From NCBI GenBank assembly GCA_023864145.1, contig JAIVER010000068.1, positions 1-6,683 of the forward strand: a stretch of DNA of 6,683 bases, read 5' to 3'. Origin of the DNA: Thiohalomonas sp. Lineage in GTDB: Bacteria; Pseudomonadota; Gammaproteobacteria; GRL18. Both the position numbers and the translations under genes were made by a program. The notes beneath the pieces are model-generated. The model did no database searches. It saw only the letters and a program-made list of their open reading frames with translations, and was not told where the DNA came from. Shown piece by piece: positions 1 to 6,452 of the stretch. Numbering within the stretch: position 1 is the stretch's first letter; the number at the start of each line of letters is the position of its first letter.

Positions 1-57
1 CATGTGTTAAGCATGCCGCCAGCGTTCAATCTGAGCCAGGATCAAACTCTTCAGTTT
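1..57 (-). rRNA. rrs: 16S ribosomal RNA, 5' end (partial, runs off left edge)
   Basis: Read on the minus strand, this is the start of bacterial 16S rRNA. The universal 27F primer site (AGAGTTTGATCCTGGCTCAG) lies at 50 down to 31, followed by ATTGAACGCTGGCGGC and GCTTAACACATG. In E. coli the A of AGAGTTTG is base 8, which places mature base 1 at window position 57. Only the first 57 bases are inside the window. The wording after GGCGGC fits Gammaproteobacteria (also Betaproteobacteria) but does not settle the genus. Transcription comes from the promoter at 347-374. Confidence 0.98.
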
Positions 58-340
58 AATCATGTTTGTTCCAAAGGAGGAACGCTCAAACCCAATCTCA
101 AATGAATTACTTCTGCTCGATTAATTGCTTAAGTGAACAGATTCGTTTTTAACTTTGTTTGAGTTCTTTCAATTTTGTGACATCTATCATCAGTAAACTG
201 ACGTTAAAAGTCGATTGGTAAGAACTCACACAAATTGTTCGATTTCTTTTTAAAGAGCAATCAGTTCATCAGACTTTACGCCTAAGTAACTGTTTATTCA
301 GCATTTTACTTAGTGTTAACTAAGAGTGCTGCTGAATGAG
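58..340 (-). other. 16S rRNA leader (precursor 5' region)
   Basis: About 283 bases of transcribed leader lie between the predicted start (near 340) and mature 16S. It holds boxA (248-259) and several inverted repeats. TGAGTTCTT/AAGAACTCA is a 9-bp pair at 220-228 and 160-168, enclosing 51 bases. GTTCC/GGAAC lies at 79-83 and 68-72, with a six-base loop, a few bases before mature 16S. Two alternative stems near the start share bases 309-313. No gene is seen. By analogy with other rrn operons the leader should serve antitermination and RNase processing; the stem that pairs with the far 3' flank of 16S cannot be checked here. Confidence 0.8.
248..259 (-). promoter_or_regulatory. rrn boxA antitermination site
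   Basis: The minus strand reads TGCTCTTTAAAA, nearly identical to the E. coli rrn boxA (TGCTCTTTAACA). As RNA, boxA recruits NusB-NusE and other Nus factors so that RNA polymerase passes through the untranslated rRNA operon without Rho termination. About 13 bases downstream comes a TGTGTGAGTTC stretch that resembles the E. coli leader segment following boxA (TGTGTGGGCAC). Confidence 0.9.
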
Positions 341-346
341 TGGTGT

Positions 347-374
347 ATTATACGCAGTATTCATCTGCCGTCAA
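347..374 (-). promoter_or_regulatory. rRNA operon promoter (sigma-70 type)
   Basis: The minus strand shows a -35 box TTGACG (374-369), a 16-base spacer, and a perfect -10 box TATAAT (352-347). The 16-base spacer is the one used by E. coli rrn P1 promoters. The discriminator reads ACACCAC, and transcription should start near 340-341. Only one convincing promoter was found for the operon; no second P2-like promoter is evident in the leader. Confidence 0.9.
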
Positions 375-412
375 CACCTTTTATTATTTAATAATAATAT
401 TTTTTGCATTTG
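375..412 (-). promoter_or_regulatory. A/T-rich UP-like element of the rrn promoter
   Basis: Immediately upstream of the -35 box the minus strand is almost entirely A and T (positions 412 to 379, with AAAAAATATTATT then ATTAAATAATAAAA). This is the position and composition of an UP element, which binds the C-terminal domains of the RNA polymerase alpha subunits and strongly raises rRNA transcription. Activity is inferred from composition. A 16-base part (381-396) recurs upstream of erpA. Confidence 0.65.
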
Positions 413-422
413 TTTTGTTGAT

Positions 423-449
423 TCATTTAACTTCTTGATAGTTAAATGA
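423..449 (-). repeat. Inverted repeat across the tyrS stop codon
   Basis: TCATTTAAC (423-431) and GTTAAATGA (441-449) form a 9-bp stem with a nine-base loop that includes the tyrS stop codon. The stem is A/T-rich, and no T-run follows on either strand, so it is not a good intrinsic terminator. It may only protect the 3' end of the tyrS mRNA. If it does not terminate, tyrS transcripts run on into the rRNA promoter region. Confidence 0.5.
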
Positions 450-1641
450 TCGTAACCTTGGCAAACTTTCTTTTACCTACCTGATAGACCTTGGTGGTGT
501 TATTTTCAACACTCAATTTTGTATCGATAACCTTCTCAGCATCTATTTTTACAGCACCCTGCTTGATCATTCGTATTGCTTCGCCTGTGCTAGTTGTCAT
601 ACCAGCATCTTTTATTATGTAGGCAATAGCAAGGCTTCCGTCTGTGGAGCGCATTTCAAACTCTTCGATATCATCTGGTATTTTACCTTTCTTGAAACGA
701 TCGATAAAATTCTGCTGTGATTTTTCTGCTGCTGCTTCGTCATGAAAGCGAGTTATTATCTCTTTTGCCAGTATAAATTTTATATCTCTTGGATTTGTAC
801 CATTATCTATATCTATTTTAAATTGATTTATTTCTGTCATAGGTCTAAAGCTGAGCAGTTCAAAATAACGGCACATTAGTTCATCTGAAATGGACATAAT
901 CTTGCCAAACATATCATCCGGGCTGTCCGATACAGCTATATAGTTATTTAATGATTTTGACATTTTCTGCACGCCATCCAAACCTTCCAGGATTGGCATA
1001 ATGAGCACCACCTGTGGTGTTTGCCCATGACTTTTTTGTAATTCACGCCCCATTAGCAGGTTAAACTTCTGATCAGTACCGCCTAATTCAATATCTGCTT
1101 TTAATGCAACTGAATCATAACCCTGTATTAATGGATATAAAAATTCATGAATTGCAATGGGCTGACCTGATGAGTAACGCTTGTTGAAATCATCCCGCTC
1201 TAACATTCTGGCAACAGTTTGATTTGATGCTAATTTGATTAGTTCAGCAGCATCCATTTTACCCATCCATTGTGAATTAAATACCACGGTGGTTTTATCT
1301 TCATCAAGAATTTTGAACACTTGCTCTTTATAGGTTTTGGCATTTTCCAATACCTGTTCTTCTGTCAGCGGCTGGCGAGTAACATTTTTTCCTGTTGGAT
1401 CTCCGATCATGCCGGTGAAATCGCCGATAAGAAAGTGTATGTTATGACCTAAATCCTGAAACTGGCGTAGTTTATTAATCAATACGGTATGACCAAGATG
1501 TAAATCGGGTGCCGTTGGATCAAAGCCTGCTTTTACTATTAATGGTTTATTTGTTTTTAACTTTTCAATCAGGCCTTCTTCGAGCAAAATCTCATCGGTG
1601 CCTCTTTTTATTATTTCCAGCGCGTCTTCTATTTTGCCCAT
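442..1641 (-). CDS. tyrS: Tyrosyl-tRNA synthetase
   Basis: This 399-residue protein is a complete class I aminoacyl-tRNA synthetase that attaches tyrosine to tRNA-Tyr in the cytoplasm, using ATP. Visible landmarks are [14 protein letters not shown] (38-51, the HIGH-type signature as HLGH at 48-51), [12 protein letters not shown] (73-84), the tyrosine-site stretch around YPLIQGYDS (169-177), GGTDQKFN (187-194), and the second signature KMSKS (226-230). The C-terminal ~65 residues form an S4-like RNA-binding domain. HLGH with the ~400-residue length fits the TyrZ-like bacterial subgroup. The ATG start is preceded by AGAGGAGT (1660-1653), 11 bases upstream, a slightly long but good spacing. The gene is transcribed toward the rRNA operon, and its stop codon is 67 bases from the rrn -35 box. 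Confidence 0.97.
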   Translation of the reverse strand: MGKIEDALEIIKRGTDEILLEEGLIEKLKTNKPLIVKAGFDPTAPDLHLGHTVLINKLRQFQDLGHNIHFLIGDFTGMIGDPTGKNVTRQPLTEEQVLENAKTYKEQVFKILDEDKTTVVFNSQWMGKMDAAELIKLASNQTVARMLERDDFNKRYSSGQPIAIHEFLYPLIQGYDSVALKADIELGGTDQKFNLLMGRELQKSHGQTPQVVLIMPILEGLDGVQKMSKSLNNYIAVSDSPDDMFGKIMSISDELMCRYFELLSFRPMTEINQFKIDIDNGTNPRDIKFILAKEIITRFHDEAAAEKSQQNFIDRFKKGKIPDDIEEFEMRSTDGSLAIAYIIKDAGMTTSTGEAIRMIKQGAVKIDAEKVIDTKLSVENNTTKVYQVGKRKFAKVTII

Positions 1642-1700
1642 TTTGACTATATACTCCTCTTTTTATGTTAACTGCTTAACAATTTTAAAAAATTTCGACA

Positions 1701-1706
1701 AGATTA
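1701..1706 (-). promoter_or_regulatory. Possible extended -10 of the tyrS promoter
   Basis: The minus strand reads TGGTAATCT, an extended -10 motif (TGn plus TAATCT), with no recognisable -35 box at the usual distance. Transcription would start near 1694, giving a leader of about 53 bases before the tyrS ATG. The region is so A/T-rich that other -10-like hexamers exist, so this is a weak call. I see no T-box or tRNA-like leader. Confidence 0.3.
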
Positions 1707-1742
1707 CCATAATTTTTCTATTCTTCTGCTAGGATTTTATTA

Positions 1743-1781
1743 AAAGGCTATTTTTTTCATTTTGCTCTTGCATTAGCCTTT
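1743..1781. repeat. Inverted repeat AAAGGCTA...TAGCCTTT in the divergent promoter region
   Basis: AAAGGCTA (1743-1750) and TAGCCTTT (1774-1781) are perfect 8-base inverted copies, 23 bases apart. The right arm begins directly after the -35 box of the M23 peptidase promoter and lies in its spacer. The left arm is upstream of the -35. This placement could be an operator for a dimeric or looping regulator, or chance in A/T-rich DNA; no known binding site is recognised. Confidence 0.4.
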
Positions 1782-1796
1782 ATTTGAAGGTATCTT
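1768..1796 (+). promoter_or_regulatory. Promoter of the M23 peptidase gene
   Basis: A -35 box TTGCAT (1768-1773), an exact 17-base spacer, and a -10 box TATCTT (1791-1796) form a good sigma-70-type promoter. The start would fall near 1803, leaving a very short untranslated leader before the ribosome binding site at 1811. The same promoter probably also serves anmK, which lacks a clear promoter of its own. Confidence 0.6.
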
Positions 1797-1810
1797 AAAC
1801 TGAAAATATT

Positions 1811-1815
1811 AAGGA
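1811..1815 (+). promoter_or_regulatory. Ribosome binding site that favours a GTG start at 1822
   Basis: AAGGA ends directly against the ATG at 1816, leaving no spacer for that codon. The in-frame GTG at 1822 is six bases downstream, within the normal Shine-Dalgarno window. The site therefore favours GTG 1822 over ATG 1816; the two proteins differ by only two residues. Confidence 0.55.
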
Positions 1816-1821
1816 ATGCCC

Positions 1822-3501
1822 GTGATTTACAGTTCTTTTTTAAACAAAAGCTCTAGGTTTAAAAGTAAAAATAATTCTAGATTAGAAAAAAAGAAAAAAA
1901 ATAGTAAAATTTTTCTCTTTTCCTCAGTTCTAACTATTGCCATTTTATCAATAGTTATCACTTTTTTTATTGATACTGATCGCAATACCCTGGCGCATGC
2001 ATCAAGTTCACCTTCTCTTAGCGATTCATCACTGACTAAAACTCAAATGACCCCTCTGGTTCTACCAGAAATTGGCTATCGTTCTCAAGTACTATCTGAG
2101 TCAGTTATTTATTCTGAAACAGACACTACTATAGAAGTTAATGGGCCTGCTCAACAACAAGTTTCCAGTAAGACTGCTACTATTGTGTTGACTCAAGCGG
2201 TTGATACTAATGATACGCATATCGATTCTAAAGAGCTTTTGCCTAAAGGCTCTATCGCTATAGATTCTAAAGTTGCCACTGTGGAAAAAACTGAGTTTCT
2301 AACAACAAAGCCTATAAAATTAGAAAGACTTAAAACAATAAGCCCTCAACAAGTCGCTGTTGCGACGCCAGTTACTGTAGCAATTAAAAGCACAACAACA
2401 AAAAAAGTGCTTGTTAAAAAAGGCGATACCCTTTCTGCTATCTTTAAACGCTCATCACTTAGTGCTTCTACTCTACATAAAATTATGAACTCCAGTAAGC
2501 AGGCAAAACGCTTAACCCGTATCAAACCAGGTCAGGAGTTAGTGATTACTTTTAATAGTAATAATACATTCAAGTCTCTTCATTACGATATTGATAGAGT
2601 TGATTCCCTGATTGTAGAAAAAAAAGCTGACAGCAAAGACTATGCTGTTAGAATTGAAAGCAAAGATATTGATACTAGACAACAATTTGCCACAGGAACG
2701 ATTAACTACTCACTTTTTTCTGCAGGCAATAAAGCAGGTTTAAGCAATTCGATGATTATGCAGCTTGCACAATTATTTGGTTGGGATATTGATTTTGCTT
2801 TAAATATCCGTAAAGGGGATTCATTTGCTATTTTGTTTGAAGAAAAATACATAGATGATAAGAAAATTGGCAATGGCAACATTCTTTCTGCTGAATTTGT
2901 AAACAGGGGTAAGGTATTTACAGCAATACGTTACACTGATAGTGCTGATCATACCGATTATTATTCTGCAGACGGACTTAGTATGCGTAAGGCTTTTTTA
3001 CGGACTCCTGTTGATTTCTCTCGTATTAGTTCACGCTTTTCCAGTGGTCGCAAGCATCCAGTGCTAAATCGAATTCGTGCTCATAAGGGTGTTGATTATG
3101 CAGCGGCCCGCGGTACACCCATCAAAGCAGTCGGTGACGCCAAGCTTATTTTCAAAGGGAGAAAGGGTGGCTACGGTCGTGTTATTATTTTGCAGCACGG
3201 TGCTAAATATTCAACGCTATATGCCCATATGAATTCATATAATAAAAAAATGAGGCATGGTACGCGCGTCAAACAAGGTCAGGTTATAGGTTATGTCGGC
3301 AGCTCAGGTTTGGCAACAGGACCACATTTACATTATGAGTTTCGTTTGAATGGTGTGCAGAGAAACCCCTTAACAGTTCCACTACCTAGCGCTTCTCCTA
3401 TTGCAAAGAAATATCGTAGTGATTTTAAGGCTACTGCTGAAACTATGATTTCCCAATTAAAATTAAGAAAGCAGGAAACTGTTGCTTTATCAGAGCAATA
3501 A
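1822..3501 (+). CDS. mepM: Membrane-anchored M23 peptidoglycan DD-endopeptidase (MepM/OapA-like)
   Basis: This is probably a cell-wall hydrolase that cuts peptide cross-links in the periplasm to allow wall growth. Numbering is from the upstream ATG at 1816 (561 residues). A basic N-terminus with a KKKK run precedes one membrane segment (about 31-52), followed by a long Ser/Thr-rich linker to about 195. A LysM/OapA-like domain spans about 196-245 (VKKGDTLSAIFKR, then IKPGQELVI). A Csd3-like middle domain spans about 290-390. The M23 domain spans about 395-520 with all expected residues: H423 and D427 (HKGVD), H471 (YAHM), H504 and H506 (GPHLHYEF). It is longer than E. coli MepM (about 440), mainly in the linker. 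GTG 1822 is preferred over ATG 1816 because of ribosome-site spacing. Cross-link preference is inferred from the family; mepM is the nearest family name and orthology is not proven. Confidence 0.9.
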   Translation: MIYSSFLNKSSRFKSKNNSRLEKKKKNSKIFLFSSVLTIAILSIVITFFIDTDRNTLAHASSSPSLSDSSLTKTQMTPLVLPEIGYRSQVLSESVIYSETDTTIEVNGPAQQQVSSKTATIVLTQAVDTNDTHIDSKELLPKGSIAIDSKVATVEKTEFLTTKPIKLERLKTISPQQVAVATPVTVAIKSTTTKKVLVKKGDTLSAIFKRSSLSASTLHKIMNSSKQAKRLTRIKPGQELVITFNSNNTFKSLHYDIDRVDSLIVEKKADSKDYAVRIESKDIDTRQQFATGTINYSLFSAGNKAGLSNSMIMQLAQLFGWDIDFALNIRKGDSFAILFEEKYIDDKKIGNGNILSAEFVNRGKVFTAIRYTDSADHTDYYSADGLSMRKAFLRTPVDFSRISSRFSSGRKHPVLNRIRAHKGVDYAAARGTPIKAVGDAKLIFKGRKGGYGRVIILQHGAKYSTLYAHMNSYNKKMRHGTRVKQGQVIGYVGSSGLATGPHLHYEFRLNGVQRNPLTVPLPSASPIAKKYRSDFKATAETMISQLKLRKQETVALSEQ

Positions 3502-3582
3502 CACACTATTGCTTAATGTATGGGAGATTCATCACTTGAGAATTCACCCAGCTAATACTTTTGGCTTTTTTTATTGACTTCA

Positions 3583-4761
3583 ATGACTCAATCTGAATCA
3601 TTGCCGCTCGCATCAACAACAAAGCCCTATTTTATAGGGCTGATGTCCGGCACCAGTCTTGATGGTGTCGATACGGTTATTTGTGCTATAGAATCAAGCA
3701 GTCAATTTTCCCTTTTGCATGCAGAAACATTTCCCATCCCGGAACAGCTCAAGAAAGACTTACTTGCTCTAAGTCAGGAACGACAAGAAAATGAACTTGA
3801 TCTCTATGCACAGCTTGATGTTCAAATGGGACGTTTATTTGCAGACTATTGTTTACGTCTATTAGAAAAAAGTGATCTGCAAGCCGAGCAAATTTGTGCT
3901 ATTGGTAGTCATGGACAAACGTTACGCCACTACCCTGAGAATCAATACCCCACCACATTACAGATTGCTGATCCTAATATCATTGCCCATCAAACAGGCA
4001 TTACTACTATTGCAGATTTTCGGCGTAGAGATATGGCTGACGGAGGACAGGGCGCACCACTGGTACCACCTTTTCATCAGGCTATATTTAAAGACATCAA
4101 TAATAACAATAGAGTCGTATTAAATATTGGCGGGATTTCCAATATTACTTTTTTACCCGGTGATTCAGATAAGGCACTTGGTTATGACATTGGCCCAGGA
4201 AATGGGTTAATGGATGACTGGTGTATTCGACATTTTGATTGTGCTTATGATCAATCAGGAAAGCTTGCTGCTCAGGGGAAAGTGGATAAAAAACTTCTCT
4301 CATTGTTGCTCAGTGATTCATTTTTCTCACAAAAAGCACCTAAAAGTACGGGTAGAGAATATTTTTCCTATCAATGGCTTGAAGCACAGCTAAAACAACA
4401 GCAATATGATATTAGTCATTTTGATGTTCTGGCAACATTACTTGAATTAACTTGCTTAAGCATCAGTAACGAAATTTCATCACTCAGTACTATGGTTAAT
4501 GACAAGGTTGATAATACGATTAATGAACTATTGGTGTGTGGTGGTGGTGTGAAAAATAGCTTACTCATGCAGCGCTTACAGGAACTTATGCCGAAAGTGA
4601 CTGTGAGCTCTACAGAAAATTATGGCCTGCATCCAGACTGGGTTGAAGCCAGTGCTTTTGCATGGCTTGCCCATCAGACGTTCAATGGTTTATCTGCTAA
4701 TCTTCCCTCTGTTACTGGTGCCAAAGATAAAGTGATTCTTGGTGCCATCTGGCAGGCTTAA
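3583..4761 (+). CDS. anmK: Anhydro-N-acetylmuramic acid kinase
   Basis: AnmK hydrolyses the 1,6-anhydro ring of anhMurNAc and phosphorylates the sugar with ATP to MurNAc-6-phosphate, a cytoplasmic step of cell-wall recycling. Numbering is from the upstream in-frame TTG at 3574. Landmarks are MSGTSLDGVD (24-33, nucleotide-binding), GSHGQT (111-116), DFRRRDMADGGQGAPLVP (148-165), NIGGISN (184-190), DIGPGN (205-210, whose Asp matches the proposed catalytic base; the family usually has DTGPGN), and the CGGG segment (322-325). The product from ATG 3583 is 392 residues, slightly longer than E. coli AnmK (369). Neither ATG 3583 nor TTG 3574 has a clear Shine-Dalgarno, and an in-frame stop lies at 3553. 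ATG is chosen because the conserved part begins about 17 residues later. It follows the M23 gene by 81 bases, probably in one transcript. Confidence 0.95.
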   Translation: MTQSESLPLASTTKPYFIGLMSGTSLDGVDTVICAIESSSQFSLLHAETFPIPEQLKKDLLALSQERQENELDLYAQLDVQMGRLFADYCLRLLEKSDLQAEQICAIGSHGQTLRHYPENQYPTTLQIADPNIIAHQTGITTIADFRRRDMADGGQGAPLVPPFHQAIFKDINNNNRVVLNIGGISNITFLPGDSDKALGYDIGPGNGLMDDWCIRHFDCAYDQSGKLAAQGKVDKKLLSLLLSDSFFSQKAPKSTGREYFSYQWLEAQLKQQQYDISHFDVLATLLELTCLSISNEISSLSTMVNDKVDNTINELLVCGGGVKNSLLMQRLQELMPKVTVSSTENYGLHPDWVEASAFAWLAHQTFNGLSANLPSVTGAKDKVILGAIWQA

Positions 4762-4770
4762 CGGGTTAGT

Positions 4771-5928
4771 TTAACGCATATCCATTGGTGTATAAGCGCG
4801 ATTTTGTTCTCCCGTGTAAATTTGTGTGGGTCTAAAGATACGATTATCTTTTAATTGCTCACGCCAATGCGCCAACCACCCAGCACTTCTGGCAATAGCA
4901 AAGATTGCCGTAAACTGATTAGCAGGTATGCCCATTTCTCTATAGAGTAAACCAGAGTAATAGTCCACATTCGCATAAACCCCTTTTTCAGCCAGGCGCT
5001 CTTCACAGGCTTTTTCCAATGCTTCTGCTACTTCAAACAGAGGATTGACATCCCCGCCTCTGGCTTCCAGAAGCTCTTTAATAAGTCCTTGTAAAATAGT
5101 GGCGCGAGGATCTTTAGTCTTGTACTCACGATGGCCCATACCCCAAATTTTACCTTTGCGTCTTAATTGTTCATCGACAAATTTAGCTGCATTTTCTGGT
5201 TTGCCAACCTGTTCCAACATCGTCAAGACCTTTGCATTGGCACCACCATGCAAGGGCCCAGACAAACAGCCGATAGCAGCTGAAATAACACTATAGGGTG
5301 ATGATAATGTTGAACCATTAACCATTACTGAAAAAGTTGAGGCATTAATAGTATGTTCAGCATGTAAAATCAGACAAACATCCAGAATACGTGCCATTAA
5401 GGGATCATGCTCTTTACCCGTTAACATATAAAGAAAGCTTTCGGCATAATTGAGATCATAACGATAGGGTGCCGGCTCATAGCCCTTGGCTATATGTTTC
5501 CAGGAAGCAACCATAGTACCCATTCTGGCAATTATTTTTATCGTTGCCGAATTGATATAATCCAGATCAGTACAGACTTCACTATCTATCAGACACTCAC
5601 TGCCCTGATAAAACATTCCGAGACTGGACACGGTAGTTTGCAGCATTAACATAGAATCAGCTGAACCAGGTAGGGTTTTCATTAAATCAACAAGGTGATA
5701 TTTTAAAGCACGATTGGTACGCAAATTATCGGAGAATGTTTGTAAATGATCTTTTTTGGCTAGTTCACCATTCATTAATAATAAAATGGTCTCCTCAAAG
5801 GTACTGTATTTTGCCAGCTCCTCAATAGGATAACCACGATACGAAAGGATACCTTTCTCACCATCAATAGTAGAAATATTAGATTTTGTGGCAGCTACAC
5901 CAGCTAAACCAGGAAGATATTCATTCAT
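4771..5928 (-). CDS. gltA: Citrate synthase, short type I-like form
   Basis: Citrate synthase condenses acetyl-CoA with oxaloacetate at the entry of the TCA cycle. All active-site elements are present: LHAEH (188-192, H192 for oxaloacetate), GPLHGGAN (224-231, catalytic H227), GMGHREYKTKDPRA (263-276, H266 and R275), VDYYSG (321-326, catalytic D322), and ARSAGW (346-351, R347). At 385 residues it lacks the N-terminal extension of the ~427-residue hexameric enterobacterial GltA, so it resembles dimeric type I enzymes, which are usually not NADH-inhibited. 2-Methylcitrate synthase is the main alternative, but GHREYKTKDPRA fits citrate synthase better than the PrpC pattern. GGGGG (5938-5934) lies five bases before the ATG as a wobble-tolerant Shine-Dalgarno. 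It converges on anmK with nine bases between the stops and has its own promoter. Confidence 0.93.
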   Translation of the reverse strand: MNEYLPGLAGVAATKSNISTIDGEKGILSYRGYPIEELAKYSTFEETILLLMNGELAKKDHLQTFSDNLRTNRALKYHLVDLMKTLPGSADSMLMLQTTVSSLGMFYQGSECLIDSEVCTDLDYINSATIKIIARMGTMVASWKHIAKGYEPAPYRYDLNYAESFLYMLTGKEHDPLMARILDVCLILHAEHTINASTFSVMVNGSTLSSPYSVISAAIGCLSGPLHGGANAKVLTMLEQVGKPENAAKFVDEQLRRKGKIWGMGHREYKTKDPRATILQGLIKELLEARGGDVNPLFEVAEALEKACEERLAEKGVYANVDYYSGLLYREMGIPANQFTAIFAIARSAGWLAHWREQLKDNRIFRPTQIYTGEQNRAYTPMDMR

Positions 5929-5945
5929 ATTAACCCCCGAATGTG

Positions 5946-5974
5946 ATTATGGAATATTATTTTTATTCTAGCAA
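5946..5974 (-). promoter_or_regulatory. gltA promoter
   Basis: The minus strand has -35 TTGCTA (5974-5969), a 17-base A/T-rich spacer, and -10 CATAAT (5951-5946). The predicted start, near 5939, leaves a leader of only about 11 bases containing the GGGGG ribosome site. The -35 box begins just past the T-run of the erpA terminator, so gltA is insulated from erpA transcription. Confidence 0.65.
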
Positions 5975-5980
5975 AAAATA

Positions 5981-6010
5981 AAAAAGGCGCTGTAAAAACA
6001 GCGCCTTTTT
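5981..6010 (-). terminator. Intrinsic terminator of erpA
   Basis: AAAAAGGCGCTGT (5981-5993) and ACAGCGCCTTTTT (5998-6010) are perfect inverted copies with a four-base loop. The G/C-rich core is nine pairs. Read on the minus strand the stem runs into TTTTTTATTTTTT, a strong U-tract. On the plus strand only five T's follow, then A's, so it works mainly for erpA, whose stop codon is about 41 bases upstream. Confidence 0.92.
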
Positions 6011-6050
6011 AAAAATCATTGAAGAATATTTCTGTAAATTTAATCGCTGT

Positions 6051-6410
6051 TTACTTTTCTTCTGTAGAGAAAGAGGAACCACATCCACAAGTAGTGGTCG
6101 CATTAGGATTCCGAATAACAAATTGAGCACCTTCAAGACCTTCTGTATAGTCAATTTCTGCACCGACTAAATATTGAAAGGACATGGGATCAATTAATAA
6201 TTTTACACCCTGATTTTCAACTTCTGTGTCACCATCATTGATGGCTTCATCAAAAGTAAAACCATACTGAAAACCTGAACATCCGCCTCCAGTAACAAAA
6301 ACTCGTAATTTTAAATTATCGTTCTTTTCTTCTTCAATCAAAGATTTAACTTTTAATGCTGCGGCATCAGTAAAATCTAACAGGCTATCTTCATTCATAC
6401 TTTCACTCAC
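6051..6410 (-). CDS. erpA: A-type iron-sulfur carrier protein ErpA
   Basis: ErpA carries Fe-S clusters from the assembly machinery to target apoproteins in the cytoplasm, including enzymes of respiration and isoprenoid synthesis in E. coli. The 119-residue product has the three conserved cysteines: C44 in [11 protein letters not shown] and C108/C110 in [17 protein letters not shown]-like ([12 protein letters not shown]) and [21 protein letters not shown] blocks match ErpA more closely than IscA or SufA. The frame opens with GTG at 6410; an in-frame ATG at 6398 would give 115 residues, close to E. coli ErpA (114). Neither has a strong Shine-Dalgarno (AAAG before GTG, GTGAG before ATG), so the start is open. 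The gene is monocistronic, closed by the strong terminator at 5981-6010. Confidence 0.95.
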   Translation of the reverse strand: MSESMNEDSLLDFTDAAALKVKSLIEEEKNDNLKLRVFVTGGGCSGFQYGFTFDEAINDGDTEVENQGVKLLIDPMSFQYLVGAEIDYTEGLEGAQFVIRNPNATTTCGCGSSFSTEEK

Positions 6411-6432
6411 TACTTTATTCTAATTTCAAACT

Positions 6433-6452
6433 CTATTATTAAATAATAATAG
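6433..6452. repeat. A/T inverted repeat over the erpA -10 region
   Basis: CTATTATT (6433-6440) and AATAATAG (6445-6452) are perfect 8-base inverted copies around AAAT. The element covers the proposed erpA -10 box and start point. It shares 16 identical bases (6434-6449) with the minus strand of 381-396 in the rrn UP-like region. It may be an operator, a leader hairpin, or merely low-complexity A/T. Confidence 0.4.

Noticed and set aside
261..340. A second (P2) rRNA promoter in the leader
   Set aside because: No -35/-10 pair with acceptable spacing was found downstream of the TTGACG/TATAAT promoter.
1642..1821. T-box or other riboswitch controlling tyrS
   Set aside because: The minus-strand leader is short and A/T-rich and has no T-box sequence (TGGNACCGCG-like) or terminator hairpin.
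3547..3572. Possible terminator after the M23 peptidase gene (AGC...GCT then a T-run)
   Set aside because: The stem is only about three pairs with a ten-base loop; too weak to call, and anmK follows at once on the same strand.
3872..4123. 83-codon plus-strand ORF inside anmK
   Set aside because: It lies in another frame of a gene with all AnmK motifs, and its product has no recognisable features; a shadow ORF.
4762..4776. Small inverted repeat GTTA/TAAC between anmK and gltA stop codons
   Set aside because: Four-base arms with a three-base loop and no T-run; not a terminator.
5045..5296. 83-codon plus-strand ORF antisense to gltA
   Set aside because: It runs opposite to the highly conserved catalytic part of citrate synthase and has no promoter or ribosome site of its own.
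5963..6163. 66-codon minus-strand ORF overlapping the 3' end of erpA
   Set aside because: It is another frame of erpA and runs through the strong terminator hairpin at 5981-6010, so it cannot be a normal gene.
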